64,000 nucleotides of DNA, from the NCBI RefSeq assembly GCF_016765635.1, contig NZ_JAESVD010000011.1, positions 117,366 through 181,365 of the forward strand. The letters are read 5' to 3'. The notes under the pieces were generated by a model, which saw only the letters and a list, made by a program, of their open reading frames with translations, had not been told where the DNA came from and did no database searches. The stretch is from Shewanella schlegeliana (GTDB taxonomy: Bacteria; Pseudomonadota; Gammaproteobacteria; Enterobacterales; Shewanellaceae). The position numbers and the translations under genes were made by a program. This document shows positions 1 through 8,019 of this stretch, piece by piece. The stretch's first letter is position 1. Each line of letters opens with the position of its first letter.

Positions 1-63
1 CACGTAAAACCTAATAAGTATAAATATATCAGCCAAATAGCTGGTAGCTGGAGGATGCTGTGA
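1..63 (+). CDS. C-terminal end of an upstream gene (partial)
   Basis: Frame 1 is open from the window edge to a TGA at 61-63, while the other two forward frames hit stops within the first 12 bases. The last codons would encode about 20 residues ending in Ser-Trp-Arg-Met-Leu. The stop overlaps the GTG start of the next gene in a GTGA junction, the usual sign of translational coupling within an operon. Nothing can be said about its function from 20 residues. By context it would be an upstream member of the respiratory cluster that follows. Confidence 0.4.
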   Translation, partial: HVKPNKYKYISQIAGSWRML

Positions 64-770
64 GTGAAAATATAGAGAGACGGAGGTTCCTTAAGTGCTT
101 AGGAGCCAGCTCTTTGATAATAGCGCCCTTAGGGTGTAGTTCGGTCAAAGAGGGGGAGTCAGATCCAAACAAGCCCCATTATGCGATGGTGTTTGATCAA
201 AACAAATGTACTGGCTGCGGCGAGTGTAAAGAAGCCTGTAATCTAGCGAATAACTTACCTGAAGGTAAGTCTAGGCTGCTAATGGAACAGCACTCTGGTG
301 GCATAGAAGGCCAGCCTTGTCCGCACTGCGGCAAGACCACTGAATGTGGTTGTGAGCGTAAGTTTGTGCGTGTTTCTTGTCAGCAATGTAAGAACGCTCC
401 TTGTGTCACCGTATGCCCAACGGGTGCGGCGCACCGAGATGAGAAGACGGGCATTGTGACCATGGACGCGGCTAAGTGTGCTGGTTGTAAGTACTGTATT
501 GCGGCTTGCCCATACGATGCGCGTTTTATCAATAAAGAAACCGATGTCGCCGACAACTGTGATTTCTGTTTGAACAGCAAACTTGCTATTGGCGAGTTAC
601 CAGCCTGTGTGCAGAAGTGCCGTTATGACGCACTGATCTTTGGTGATATTAACGATCCGACATCCTATATCAGTAAGCTATTACGGGTAAAAGATTCTGT
701 GCGCGTTAAGCCAGGGTTTGGTACCGAGCCAAGCTTACGTTACATACCTATTGTTAAGCTAGGAGTATAG
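60..770 (+). CDS. NrfC-like periplasmic 4Fe-4S ferredoxin subunit (Tat-exported)
   Basis: This is an electron-transfer protein expected to carry electrons from the NrfD-type quinol oxidase encoded next to a periplasmic reductase. The GTG start at 60 has a GGAGG ribosome site at 51-55. The N-terminus has a twin-arginine motif (Arg7-Arg9, then FLK) followed by a hydrophobic stretch ending in PLGC, so it may also be a lipoprotein. Four cysteine groups typical of four [4Fe-4S] clusters are visible, the first being CxxCxxCxxxC from Cys50, then CxxCxxxxCxxxCP, then CxxCxxCxxxCPYDAR, and a split CxxC...CxxxC. An extra Cys-rich insert (CPHC...CGC) around residues 85-100 goes beyond the simple NrfC pattern. 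Family assignment is firm; the partner reductase is inferred. It resembles the SirC/MccC type. Confidence 0.85.
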   Translation: MSENIERRRFLKCLGASSLIIAPLGCSSVKEGESDPNKPHYAMVFDQNKCTGCGECKEACNLANNLPEGKSRLLMEQHSGGIEGQPCPHCGKTTECGCERKFVRVSCQQCKNAPCVTVCPTGAAHRDEKTGIVTMDAAKCAGCKYCIAACPYDARFINKETDVADNCDFCLNSKLAIGELPACVQKCRYDALIFGDINDPTSYISKLLRVKDSVRVKPGFGTEPSLRYIPIVKLGV

Positions 771-772
771 AT

Positions 773-1720
773 ATGGACGGCAATATTGAGTTTACAATGG
801 GCTTGTCCCAAGGGCTTGCTTGGCCTTGGCCAATTGCTGTGTACTTGTTCTTTGCGGGGATCTCCGGTGGTGCGCTAGCCACGGCACTGTTCCTGCGATT
901 CTACAAGCAGCAGACCACTAATACGCCATTTTATAAAGCAGCTGCATTGATCTCGTTTGTGACAATCAGCTTAGGTATGTTGTGTCTGGTTTTAGACTTG
1001 ACCAATCCGTTGTTCTTCTGGCGAATTCTGGTTTACTACAACCTAAATTCAGTGATGTCTATCGGTGTTATCGCACTATCTGTGTATATCCCGTTAGTGG
1101 CACTAATTTGTCTATTTGCCTTCGAAGAAGAGATCCGCTCGGTTCCAGCACTGAAAGTGTTAGTGCCAGTGGTTGAAAAGCTACAAGGTGTGCGTCGTCC
1201 ATGTGAAATGGCGGTTCTAGTGTTGGCACTGGCTGTATGTGCTTATACGGGCTTCCTTATCTCGGCGTTGATTCGTTTTCCTATCATCAATACCTCTGTG
1301 TTGCCGGCGCTATTTATCGCCTCGGGTATTTCAGCGGGTGCTGCAGCGGCGAAGATGCTTGCTGTGTCGATGTTCAAAGAAGACCTACATAGCCAAGATA
1401 TGAAACTGCTGCACGGTGCAGAGTGGCCAATCATGTTTGCTGAAATACTATTCATCTTCATGATCGTGACCTCTCTAATGACGGGTAACGCGGGGGCACA
1501 GAGTGCGTTCGAAGCTTTCCATACCGGAGAGTGGGCTGCAGTATTCTGGTTTGGTGTTGTGGGTCTAGGTTTTGGTGGTCCACTGCTACTTAACTTTGCT
1601 ACGGGTAAGACATTTAGCCACAGCGCTAAAGCCTTTTACCTCTCAGGCGTTTGCGCCGTGACCGGCATGATGTGTCTGCGTATGTTTATTCTGTATGCAG
1701 GCCAAAACTTCGCTATCTAG
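773..1720 (+). CDS. NrfD/PsrC-type polytopic quinol-oxidising membrane subunit
   Basis: The protein has 315 residues and about eight to nine hydrophobic segments, the architecture of NrfD/PsrC membrane anchors that exchange electrons between the quinone pool and a periplasmic ferredoxin without haem. The start lies two bases after the stop of the NrfC-like gene, so the two are co-translated and surely form a complex. A conserved early stretch has Trp-Pro-Trp-Pro followed by the Phe-Phe-Ala-Gly-x-Ser-Gly-Gly motif common in this family. A 170-bp gap separates it from nosL, in which no clear terminator is seen. The family is clear; physiological direction (quinol oxidation) is inferred. Confidence 0.85.
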   Translation: MDGNIEFTMGLSQGLAWPWPIAVYLFFAGISGGALATALFLRFYKQQTTNTPFYKAAALISFVTISLGMLCLVLDLTNPLFFWRILVYYNLNSVMSIGVIALSVYIPLVALICLFAFEEEIRSVPALKVLVPVVEKLQGVRRPCEMAVLVLALAVCAYTGFLISALIRFPIINTSVLPALFIASGISAGAAAAKMLAVSMFKEDLHSQDMKLLHGAEWPIMFAEILFIFMIVTSLMTGNAGAQSAFEAFHTGEWAAVFWFGVVGLGFGGPLLLNFATGKTFSHSAKAFYLSGVCAVTGMMCLRMFILYAGQNFAI

Positions 1721-1890
1721 CCTTTGGCTGTTTAGTTAAGTTCGATAGGTTCGCTCCTAATACGTTGTCCCTGCAAGACGCTATTGGGAGTCGAGTCTGT
1801 TGCGTTAGTTGTCTCTCACCTTGTTGATTTACCTCCATGGATTAGCAAGGTGCAGAGTACCTCTTCTAATCACTTCGAGTTGGAATTTGT

Positions 1891-2379
1891 ATGAAAAAGC
1901 TGATGCTCATTTTTTTGTTTGTCCCCTTTATGTTTGCTTGTAGCCAAGGCGAGGCAACCTCTCAGCCGACTCATGCGCAGGCGATTCATGATCATGACCG
2001 TTGCCACCTTTGCGGCATGATGATTACCAAGTACCCAGGGCCTAAAGGGCAGTTGAGCTTGAAGAACGAAACTATTGTGCCAAAGTTCTGCTCCACAAGG
2101 GATATGTTCAATTTTGCCCTACAGCCTGAGAACAAGCGCCAGATCACCGATCTAAAAGTCCATGATATGTCGGTGACGGACTGGGAGCATCCTGAGGATA
2201 GTGCCTTTATCGATGCCGAGTCTGCGTGGTACGTGTATGGCACCAGCAAAAAAGCCGTTATGGGACCTGCGGTTGCCTCTTTTGCTACCAAAGAGGGGGC
2301 TACAAAGTTTGCTACCGAGTTTGGTGGCGCAGTGCTCACCTATGAGCAGATCACCATCGGGCTGTTAGCGGGTGAGTAA
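1891..2379 (+). CDS. nosL: NosL-family copper-binding lipoprotein
   Basis: This is a 162-residue protein with a short lipoprotein signal peptide ending in the lipobox FMFAC (Cys17). It carries the NosL signature CxxCGMM (in HLCGMMITKYPGPKG), which provides Cys and Met ligands for Cu(I). NosL delivers copper to N2O reductase in classical nos clusters. Here no nosZ or nosR is visible and the gene sits behind nrfCD-like genes, so copper delivery to another periplasmic reductase is more likely. The C-terminal half shows the usual NosL pattern with a W-Y-V-Y stretch and an F-A-T-K-E-G-A helix. Confidence 0.85.
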   Translation: MKKLMLIFLFVPFMFACSQGEATSQPTHAQAIHDHDRCHLCGMMITKYPGPKGQLSLKNETIVPKFCSTRDMFNFALQPENKRQITDLKVHDMSVTDWEHPEDSAFIDAESAWYVYGTSKKAVMGPAVASFATKEGATKFATEFGGAVLTYEQITIGLLAGE

Positions 2380-2440
2380 ATAGTAGAGATTACATGGAGC
2401 GTTTTATCCCATTAGCGATCAAATGAGGTGGTATTAAGCT

Positions 2441-3760
2441 ATGAATATATCACTGCTAAACTCCCCAAAGCTGGGCCAACATTTGGCCATCCTGCGTCGG
2501 CTTATATTCGCGCTCATTCTTGGCTGTGGCTTCAATAGCTACGCCGAGGATCTCTTGGTATCGAATACCCAAGAGCTTAAGTTGGCACTGACCAATGCCC
2601 AAGATGGTGACAGAGTTATCTTGGGCTCGGGGCGTTATCAAGGCCCTGTGCAAATCCATCAATCTATTACCCTAACCAGCCTCGGTGACAGCATCATAGA
2701 TGCCAATGGTATCGGCAGTGCCATTAGCGTGTTTGCGGCTAATGTGGAGATCTCTGGCCTAAGAATTGAGAATTGGGGGAATGATCATTATGAGCGCGAT
2801 GCCGGGATCTTAATCGAGCCAGCCAGTCATAACATTAAGATCCATAACAATAACTTGCGTGGAGATGGCTTTGGCATTCGTGCCGATGAGCTTAATAATA
2901 TTCAGATAAACGATAACGTGATTGTCGGTAATAACAGTCTATATATCCTAGACAGAGGTGACGGTATTCATCTGTTGCATGTCATTGGTTCGGTCATTGC
3001 CGGCAATACCATTTCTCAGGTACGAGATGGGGTCTATTTAGAGTCGAGCAGTAAAAGCAAGGTATACGATAACCAGCTATTCGATCAGCAATACGGTATT
3101 CACTATATGTATACCACCGATGATGAAGCCTTCAATAACCAAAGTTATCAGGTCGATGGCGGTTATGCCTTGATGAATTCAAAGCACATTCACCTGCACC
3201 GTAATCAGGTTTGGGATGCGATTGATTTTGGTATTTTGCTCAATATGACCGAACAGGCTCTTGTGGAACACAATCGGGTCGAAGGTATTGTTAATCGAAA
3301 AGAAGATCAAGTTCAGGGCCAAGAAGGTAAGGGGATTTTTGTCTATGGCGCCCGTGACAATACCATTATCAACAACCACTTCGGCCACTGCGATATCGGC
3401 TTTTATATGGCGATGGGGGGAGAGGGCAACCAAGTTTATGAAAACCAGTTTATCGATAATTTTTCTCAAGTGAAATATGTCGGTGATAGCCTACTGGAAT
3501 GGAGCCATGCCGGGCGTGGTAACTACTGGAGTGGATACTTGGGTTGGGATCACAATTTAGATGGTGTGGGCAATACGGCTTATCGGCCTAATGATAATAT
3601 CGATAAGTTATTTTGGCTCTATCCCGAGGCTAACTTCTTGATGGATAGCCCTATTGTGGTGGTGCTTCGCTGGGTGCAACGCCAATTTGAAGTCGGTGAG
3701 CCTAGCGGCATTATCGATAGTTTTCCCCTGTTAACGCCTAATCCTGCTTTCAACTATTAA
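2441..3760 (+). CDS. nosD: NosD-family periplasmic parallel beta-helix protein
   Basis: The 439-residue protein has an N-terminal signal sequence (hydrophobic residues about 20-34, ending near SYA-ED) and then right-handed parallel beta-helix coils with recurrent N-x-I/V motifs of the CASH/NosD type. The family hallmarks RGDGI and YGIHYMYT are present. NosD works with the NosFY ABC transporter in copper-site maturation of N2O reductase. Its position between nosL and nosF repeats the canonical nos order. Because no nosZ is in view, I infer that it serves the reductase encoded left of the window. Confidence 0.85.
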   Translation: MNISLLNSPKLGQHLAILRRLIFALILGCGFNSYAEDLLVSNTQELKLALTNAQDGDRVILGSGRYQGPVQIHQSITLTSLGDSIIDANGIGSAISVFAANVEISGLRIENWGNDHYERDAGILIEPASHNIKIHNNNLRGDGFGIRADELNNIQINDNVIVGNNSLYILDRGDGIHLLHVIGSVIAGNTISQVRDGVYLESSSKSKVYDNQLFDQQYGIHYMYTTDDEAFNNQSYQVDGGYALMNSKHIHLHRNQVWDAIDFGILLNMTEQALVEHNRVEGIVNRKEDQVQGQEGKGIFVYGARDNTIINNHFGHCDIGFYMAMGGEGNQVYENQFIDNFSQVKYVGDSLLEWSHAGRGNYWSGYLGWDHNLDGVGNTAYRPNDNIDKLFWLYPEANFLMDSPIVVVLRWVQRQFEVGEPSGIIDSFPLLTPNPAFNY

Positions 3761-3844
3761 TCGTTAATGATTAACAGGCTGAACTAACAGGCAGTAAATA
3801 TCAGCCATTAGGCGGTTTGAGTAATAGACGTGTTCGGAGAATCA

Positions 3845-4753
3845 ATGAATCCTTGTTTAGCAGTATCGGCGCGTCATATCTCGCACCAGTTTGCTGGTTT
3901 TAGTGCACTCAATGATGTCAGCTTTGAGGTTAAGCGTGGGCAAACTATGGCGCTGTTAGGCCATAACGGCGCGGGTAAATCGACTCTGATTAAAATTTTG
4001 CTGGGCCTACTTAAACCCAGTGAGGGGGAGGTGATAGTTCTCGGCAAAAATCATAGTGAACTTAAGCAACGTAACGAGCTGAGAATTGGTTATTTGCCGG
4101 AGAATGTCAGCTTCTATGACAAGCTGACAGGCAAGGAGATTTTAAGTTACTTTGCCGCGCTTAAAAGGGTCACTAAACCACGAGTTAGCCAGCTTATTGA
4201 AGAGTTTGGACTCGAGTACGCCCAAGACAGGGCGCTAAAGACCTATTCGAAAGGCATGAAGCAGCGCCTTGGCTTTGCTCAGGCGATTTTGTGCGAACCA
4301 GAGTTGTTACTACTTGATGAGCCAACAGTGGGGCTAGACCCTGTGGCTTCCCAGTTTCTTTACGGCAAAATCGATGAGCTTAAGCAGCAAGGCTGTGGCG
4401 TTATCGTCTGTACCCATGAGCTGTCGCTGATTGAGAACAATATCGATATTGCGCTGATTTTAGCTAAGGGTGAGAGCCTAGCCAAGGGGAGTCTGGCTGA
4501 GCTTAGGCAAAACAGTGGCCTTAAAACTCGGCTCACGGCACCGAACTTGGCGAGCTGGGTTGCTCAGGAGCCAAGGCTCGCCGCCTATTATGCCGATGAT
4601 GCGTTGCAATTGGATGCAGAGTCTAAGTCCCAGGTTTTACAGTTAGTCATGTCTGAGTGCCAAGTTTTTGATTTTAGCCTTACGCAGCCGGCTTTAGCTG
4701 AGATCTATCATTTTTATATGAGTCAAAATAAACAAACCCAAGCGGTGAGTTAA
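3845..4753 (+). CDS. nosF: NosF-family ABC transporter ATP-binding protein
   Basis: This is the ATPase of a NosFY-type exporter. It has a Walker A motif (GHNGAGKST), the signature YSKGMKQRLGFAQ, a Walker B motif ending LLLDEPTVGLDP, and the switch His in VCTHE. A longer frame opens at a GTG at 3830, but the ATG at 3845 is preferred because GGAGA at 3836-3840 lies at the right distance. It follows nosD by about 85 bp and is followed closely by nosY. The C-terminal third is specific to the family and variable. Confidence 0.87.
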   Translation: MNPCLAVSARHISHQFAGFSALNDVSFEVKRGQTMALLGHNGAGKSTLIKILLGLLKPSEGEVIVLGKNHSELKQRNELRIGYLPENVSFYDKLTGKEILSYFAALKRVTKPRVSQLIEEFGLEYAQDRALKTYSKGMKQRLGFAQAILCEPELLLLDEPTVGLDPVASQFLYGKIDELKQQGCGVIVCTHELSLIENNIDIALILAKGESLAKGSLAELRQNSGLKTRLTAPNLASWVAQEPRLAAYYADDALQLDAESKSQVLQLVMSECQVFDFSLTQPALAEIYHFYMSQNKQTQAVS

Positions 4754-4769
4754 GAAGTGGTGAGTTAAT

Positions 4770-5600
4770 ATGTTGCGTTATTCTCCGGTGATGGTTATCG
4801 CCAAAAAAGAGATTAAAGATAGCCTACGCAATCGTTGGGTTATTTTTATCTCAATGATATTTCTAATCTTGTCTCTTAGCGTTACCTTTGCGGGAAGCGC
4901 CGTAGCAGGGCATCTGTCTCTGCCTGAGATCGATGCCTTGATGTCGAGCCTGTCGACGGTTTCGGTATTTATAATCCCCTTGGCTGCCATGCTCGTGAGT
5001 TACGATGCCTTTGTCGGTGAAGATGAATCTGGCACCCTGCTGCTGTTAATGTCATACCCTATCAGTCGGCTACAGATCTTAATGGGCAAGCTATTGGGTC
5101 ATAGCCTGATCATGAGTGCCACTAGCTGTTTTGCATTCGGGTTAACCGCAGTGTTACTGCTAATCTTCGGTGAGGCTTATGAGTCTCAAGTGATACTAAG
5201 TCAGTTTTCTCAGTTCATCTTTAGCAGTATTTTACTCGCCGTTACCTTTATTTTGCTGGGTTATATCGTCAGCCTTAAATCGACAGAGAAGGCCAAGGCG
5301 GTGGGCAGCGTTTTATTCGTGTGGTTTGTATTTGTGTTGATTTACGATTTGATCTTGCTGGCGATATTGGTGGCGGATCTGTCCTTTATGAATCAGTACC
5401 TGATTAATGGCTTAATTGCACTGAACCCAACGGATCTGTATCGAGCGATAAACTTAATCGGTTCAGATGTGGCTAGCGGCAGTTTGGCGCTGCTCTCCTC
5501 ATCGACCATGGGAAAGCTTGGCTTTTATTGCGCCATGTTATTGTGGATCTTGGCACTGTTGGCTATCGCCAATCGAGTCTTTCAGCGTCGAACTCTGTGA
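4770..5600 (+). CDS. nosY: NosY-family ABC transporter permease
   Basis: The 276-residue protein has six predicted membrane segments and belongs to the ABC-2 NosY group. The motif YDAFVGEDESGTLLLLMSYPISR near residues 75-97 is typical of NosY-like permeases. It starts 16 bp after nosF and pairs with it. The likely substrate is a sulfur or copper-site precursor, as proposed for nos systems; that is inference from the family. It is the last gene of the cluster; 243 bp without an obvious terminator separate it from the next gene. Confidence 0.85.
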   Translation: MLRYSPVMVIAKKEIKDSLRNRWVIFISMIFLILSLSVTFAGSAVAGHLSLPEIDALMSSLSTVSVFIIPLAAMLVSYDAFVGEDESGTLLLLMSYPISRLQILMGKLLGHSLIMSATSCFAFGLTAVLLLIFGEAYESQVILSQFSQFIFSSILLAVTFILLGYIVSLKSTEKAKAVGSVLFVWFVFVLIYDLILLAILVADLSFMNQYLINGLIALNPTDLYRAINLIGSDVASGSLALLSSSTMGKLGFYCAMLLWILALLAIANRVFQRRTL

Positions 5601-5843
5601 GCATAACGACTTAGCTGAGTAGATATAGTGCTTCTTTACAGTGAGTGGTTAGTCTACTTTTTAATCTGTAAATAGATGGAAAGTGGATATTTATATTCAA
5701 TGTTGGATGCAGAGTTCAATTAAAATGTGAGATATGTGAACGTAAACAAGCAGATCTGGATTAGTTGATTTAATTTTCGGCGGAAGTCACATTTTTAATA
5801 ATCTATTTTAGTAAACTAACATTAAGATTCGTTAATAACTTAG

Positions 5844-7157
5844 TTGCAGTTAATTGATTTAATGGGGGTTAAGGTGCATAAAGTTACTCCTTATCTGGAG
5901 TTGGATGAAGAGGCCAAACAGTTAATTGATCATGCGAACAATCAAACCATTACCTTAACGGTATCGGAGTCCGCAGTTTTACATCAATTGATCCTCTCCA
6001 TGAGTTCTGTATGTACTAAAGAAGAGTTATTAGCTGCGGGCTGGCCCGATCGCGTTGTTGCTGCTACCTCATTAACCCAGTGTGTTAGTACTCTTAGAAA
6101 GAAATTAGAACCCTATCCAGAGGTGGTGCTTAGAACCATCGCCGGTCGTGGTTATCAACTCAATGTCTCTACTCGCTCTCATATTAAGATGCTCGCGGTC
6201 AACGATCCTGAGTCTATGCGTGCGGCTATTGTCGATGTCTCTCTACTGGTGAAAATCAGCGGTATCGTTATCGCGATACTCATCTGCTTATCTGTTTGGT
6301 ATTTCAGTGATTATCATGGCGTTATCAAGGCTAAGAACAGCTGGGATTCAACTAAGAATATTGAGTTGAATATTGGCGGTACTAAGCAAGACGTCCAGCT
6401 TATTCATAAAGAAGATGTTAGTCACCTGCATGCCTCTATGTGGCAAAAACATCTTGCGCCTGAGTCGAATCATTTAACCGATATTAGTCAATTTAAGGGC
6501 TTTGCAGTAACCGATGGCCATTATTACTCGATGGCTGTGTGTCCCGAGGCAAGCGACTATGGCTGCTCCGGAAAAGGTTTAATCAATATTACTGCGATTG
6601 ATTTGACACCTGCCGGTTTAAATATGAAAACCTTTACCGAGCTGACCCATGAGATGGAGCAGCGGATCCGTTATAACCGAGTCATTATTCCCCATGACGA
6701 GCCGGGTACCAGTGGTTTTATTGAGCACCATTATCATGCCGATGTTTACTACCCTGTGAAGGCTAATATGTTGGTACGCTCTGATATCAGCTTATCCTTG
6801 ATTTATGAGGGAGAGAATACCGGCAAGTTCTACTCCGCAGCCTGTGTCACCGATGAAGAGTGTAAGACAACCCCAATCAAGTACAAGATTAAGGGCGACT
6901 TTACTCAGTATCGCGAGAAGATAGATGAGCTCGAGGTGGATGTTTTCCATGTCAAAGTCAGCCAAAAGGAGCTGATAAAGCCGGATCAGGTCAGTTCATC
7001 AGCGATGCATTTTTATCGTGAGATCCGCAAGCATGAAATCATCGATAGCGACCTGTATTTCTATCGCATATATAAAGATGCCGACACCGCAGTTTGGATT
7101 GTGCCCATTCTAGGCAATCTCGTGGCTTGGTATGAGTATGACAAGGTGAAGCTTTAA
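5844..7157 (+). CDS. ToxR/CadC-type membrane-bound transcriptional regulator
   Basis: The 437-residue protein has an N-terminal winged-helix OmpR-type DNA-binding domain (about residues 15-107; typical motifs are CTKEELLAAGWPDR and VSTLRKKLEP with TIAGRGYQL), one membrane helix at about 134-153, and a periplasmic domain of about 280 residues. The periplasmic part has two short-range Cys pairs that could form disulfides and so sense redox state. The start is uncertain: TTG at 5844, ATG at 5862, or GTG at 5874, the last having GGGGG at 5864-5868 as a possible ribosome site. Its place directly behind the respiratory cluster suggests local regulation, but no target is shown by the sequence. Confidence 0.75.
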   Translation: MQLIDLMGVKVHKVTPYLELDEEAKQLIDHANNQTITLTVSESAVLHQLILSMSSVCTKEELLAAGWPDRVVAATSLTQCVSTLRKKLEPYPEVVLRTIAGRGYQLNVSTRSHIKMLAVNDPESMRAAIVDVSLLVKISGIVIAILICLSVWYFSDYHGVIKAKNSWDSTKNIELNIGGTKQDVQLIHKEDVSHLHASMWQKHLAPESNHLTDISQFKGFAVTDGHYYSMAVCPEASDYGCSGKGLINITAIDLTPAGLNMKTFTELTHEMEQRIRYNRVIIPHDEPGTSGFIEHHYHADVYYPVKANMLVRSDISLSLIYEGENTGKFYSAACVTDEECKTTPIKYKIKGDFTQYREKIDELEVDVFHVKVSQKELIKPDQVSSSAMHFYREIRKHEIIDSDLYFYRIYKDADTAVWIVPILGNLVAWYEYDKVKL

Positions 7158-7160
7158 AAG

Positions 7161-7358
7161 AAGGTTCTAGGTTTAAAAGCAGGTACTAGGTACTAGGAAA
7201 AGCAGGATAAAGCTAAGACGGAATAGCCGGAAAAACTGAGACGGGAAAAGCCGGGTAAAGCAAAAGCTAAGAAGTGGCAAAGGTGGTGCTTTTGGTTTTT
7301 GTTGTTCCTAGTAGGGCGTAGCCCGTCCTCACAGCGAAGCGTCCTAGGATCTAGCTCC
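7161..7358 (+). repeat. Dispersed intergenic repeat, copy 1
   Basis: This non-coding stretch begins three bases after the regulator stop codon. It contains degenerate CTAGG-rich heptamers, several AAAGCTAAGACGG/AAAAGCCGG-like segments, a GGGC-GTA-GCCC mini-hairpin and the core GCGAAGCGTCCTAGGA at 7335-7350. The reverse complement of 44317-44512 contains the same blocks in the same order, so the two are copies of one element. The outer TCCTAG...CTAGGA ends are inverted, so the core can fold into a hairpin. Confidence 0.6.
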
Positions 7359-7471
7359 TTCTTTTAACGCTGTCTTGCCCATCATCACTCCCCATTTTTA
7401 CTCAAGTCTCCCTATCGATCGCAGACATTTCTGTTAGATCCTTCACAGATCTCATTGTTGCCTCATGCAAT

Positions 7472-7487
7472 ATCGAAACGTTTCGAT
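7472..7487. promoter_or_regulatory. RbsR operator, site 1
   Basis: This is a perfect 16-bp palindrome, ATCGAAACGTTTCGAT, with the central CG of LacI-family operators. It lies 96 bp before rbsD. An identical palindrome sits 33 bp downstream, so both would face the same side of the helix. The RbsR repressor is encoded at the end of the same operon. Assignment to RbsR is by position and family. Confidence 0.8.
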
Positions 7488-7504
7488 TATTCTCGCTCTG
7501 CCTT

Positions 7505-7520
7505 ATCGAAACGTTTCGAT
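7505..7520. promoter_or_regulatory. RbsR operator, site 2
   Basis: This second copy of the 16-bp palindrome is identical to the one at 7472-7487 and lies 63 bp before rbsD. Paired, helically phased sites suggest cooperative binding of repressor dimers or a tetramer. Confidence 0.8.
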
Positions 7521-7582
7521 CGAATGGCTTGGCGGTGGGAAATATCTACCGTGGTGCATACAAAAATACTTTAGGTTGATAG

Positions 7583-8002
7583 ATGAATAAACACGCTCTA
7601 CTCAATGCCGATATGAACTACCTTACGGCAACATTGGGTCATACCGATGAAGTCACCATTTGTGATGCTGGACTACCTATCCCTGCACAGGTGCAACGTA
7701 TTGACCTGGCGCTGACCCATGGGGTGCCTAGTTTTATTGCAACCGTCAAAGTTTGGCTAGCTAGTTCGCAAATTGAGGGCGTAGTGATGGCAGAGGAGTT
7801 TGCCGATGTCAGCCCGGAGTGCCATCAACAATTGCTGGCTGAAATTGAGCAAGAGCAGCAAGCGACAGGGCGAACATTGACTATCGAGTACATTAGCCAT
7901 GAGGCATTTAAACAGCGCAGTGGTCATAGCCGCGCGGTGATCCGCACTGGCGAGTGTACGCCTTATGCCAATGTGATTTTTAAAACCGGTGTTGTATTTT
8001 AA
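7583..8002 (+). CDS. rbsD: D-ribose pyranase RbsD
   Basis: RbsD interconverts the pyranose forms of ribose in the cytoplasm so that the kinase receives the usable furanose form. The length of 139 residues equals that of the E. coli protein. The catalytic His20 and Asp28 are in place in the segment GHTDEVTICDAGLPIP, and the C-terminus has the family pattern R-T-G-E-x-T-P-Y-A-N. It is the first gene of the operon behind the two operators and is followed 17 bp later by rbsA. Confidence 0.95.
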   Translation: MNKHALLNADMNYLTATLGHTDEVTICDAGLPIPAQVQRIDLALTHGVPSFIATVKVWLASSQIEGVVMAEEFADVSPECHQQLLAEIEQEQQATGRTLTIEYISHEAFKQRSGHSRAVIRTGECTPYANVIFKTGVVF

Positions 8003-8019
8003 GCTTAGCGGAGTCACGT

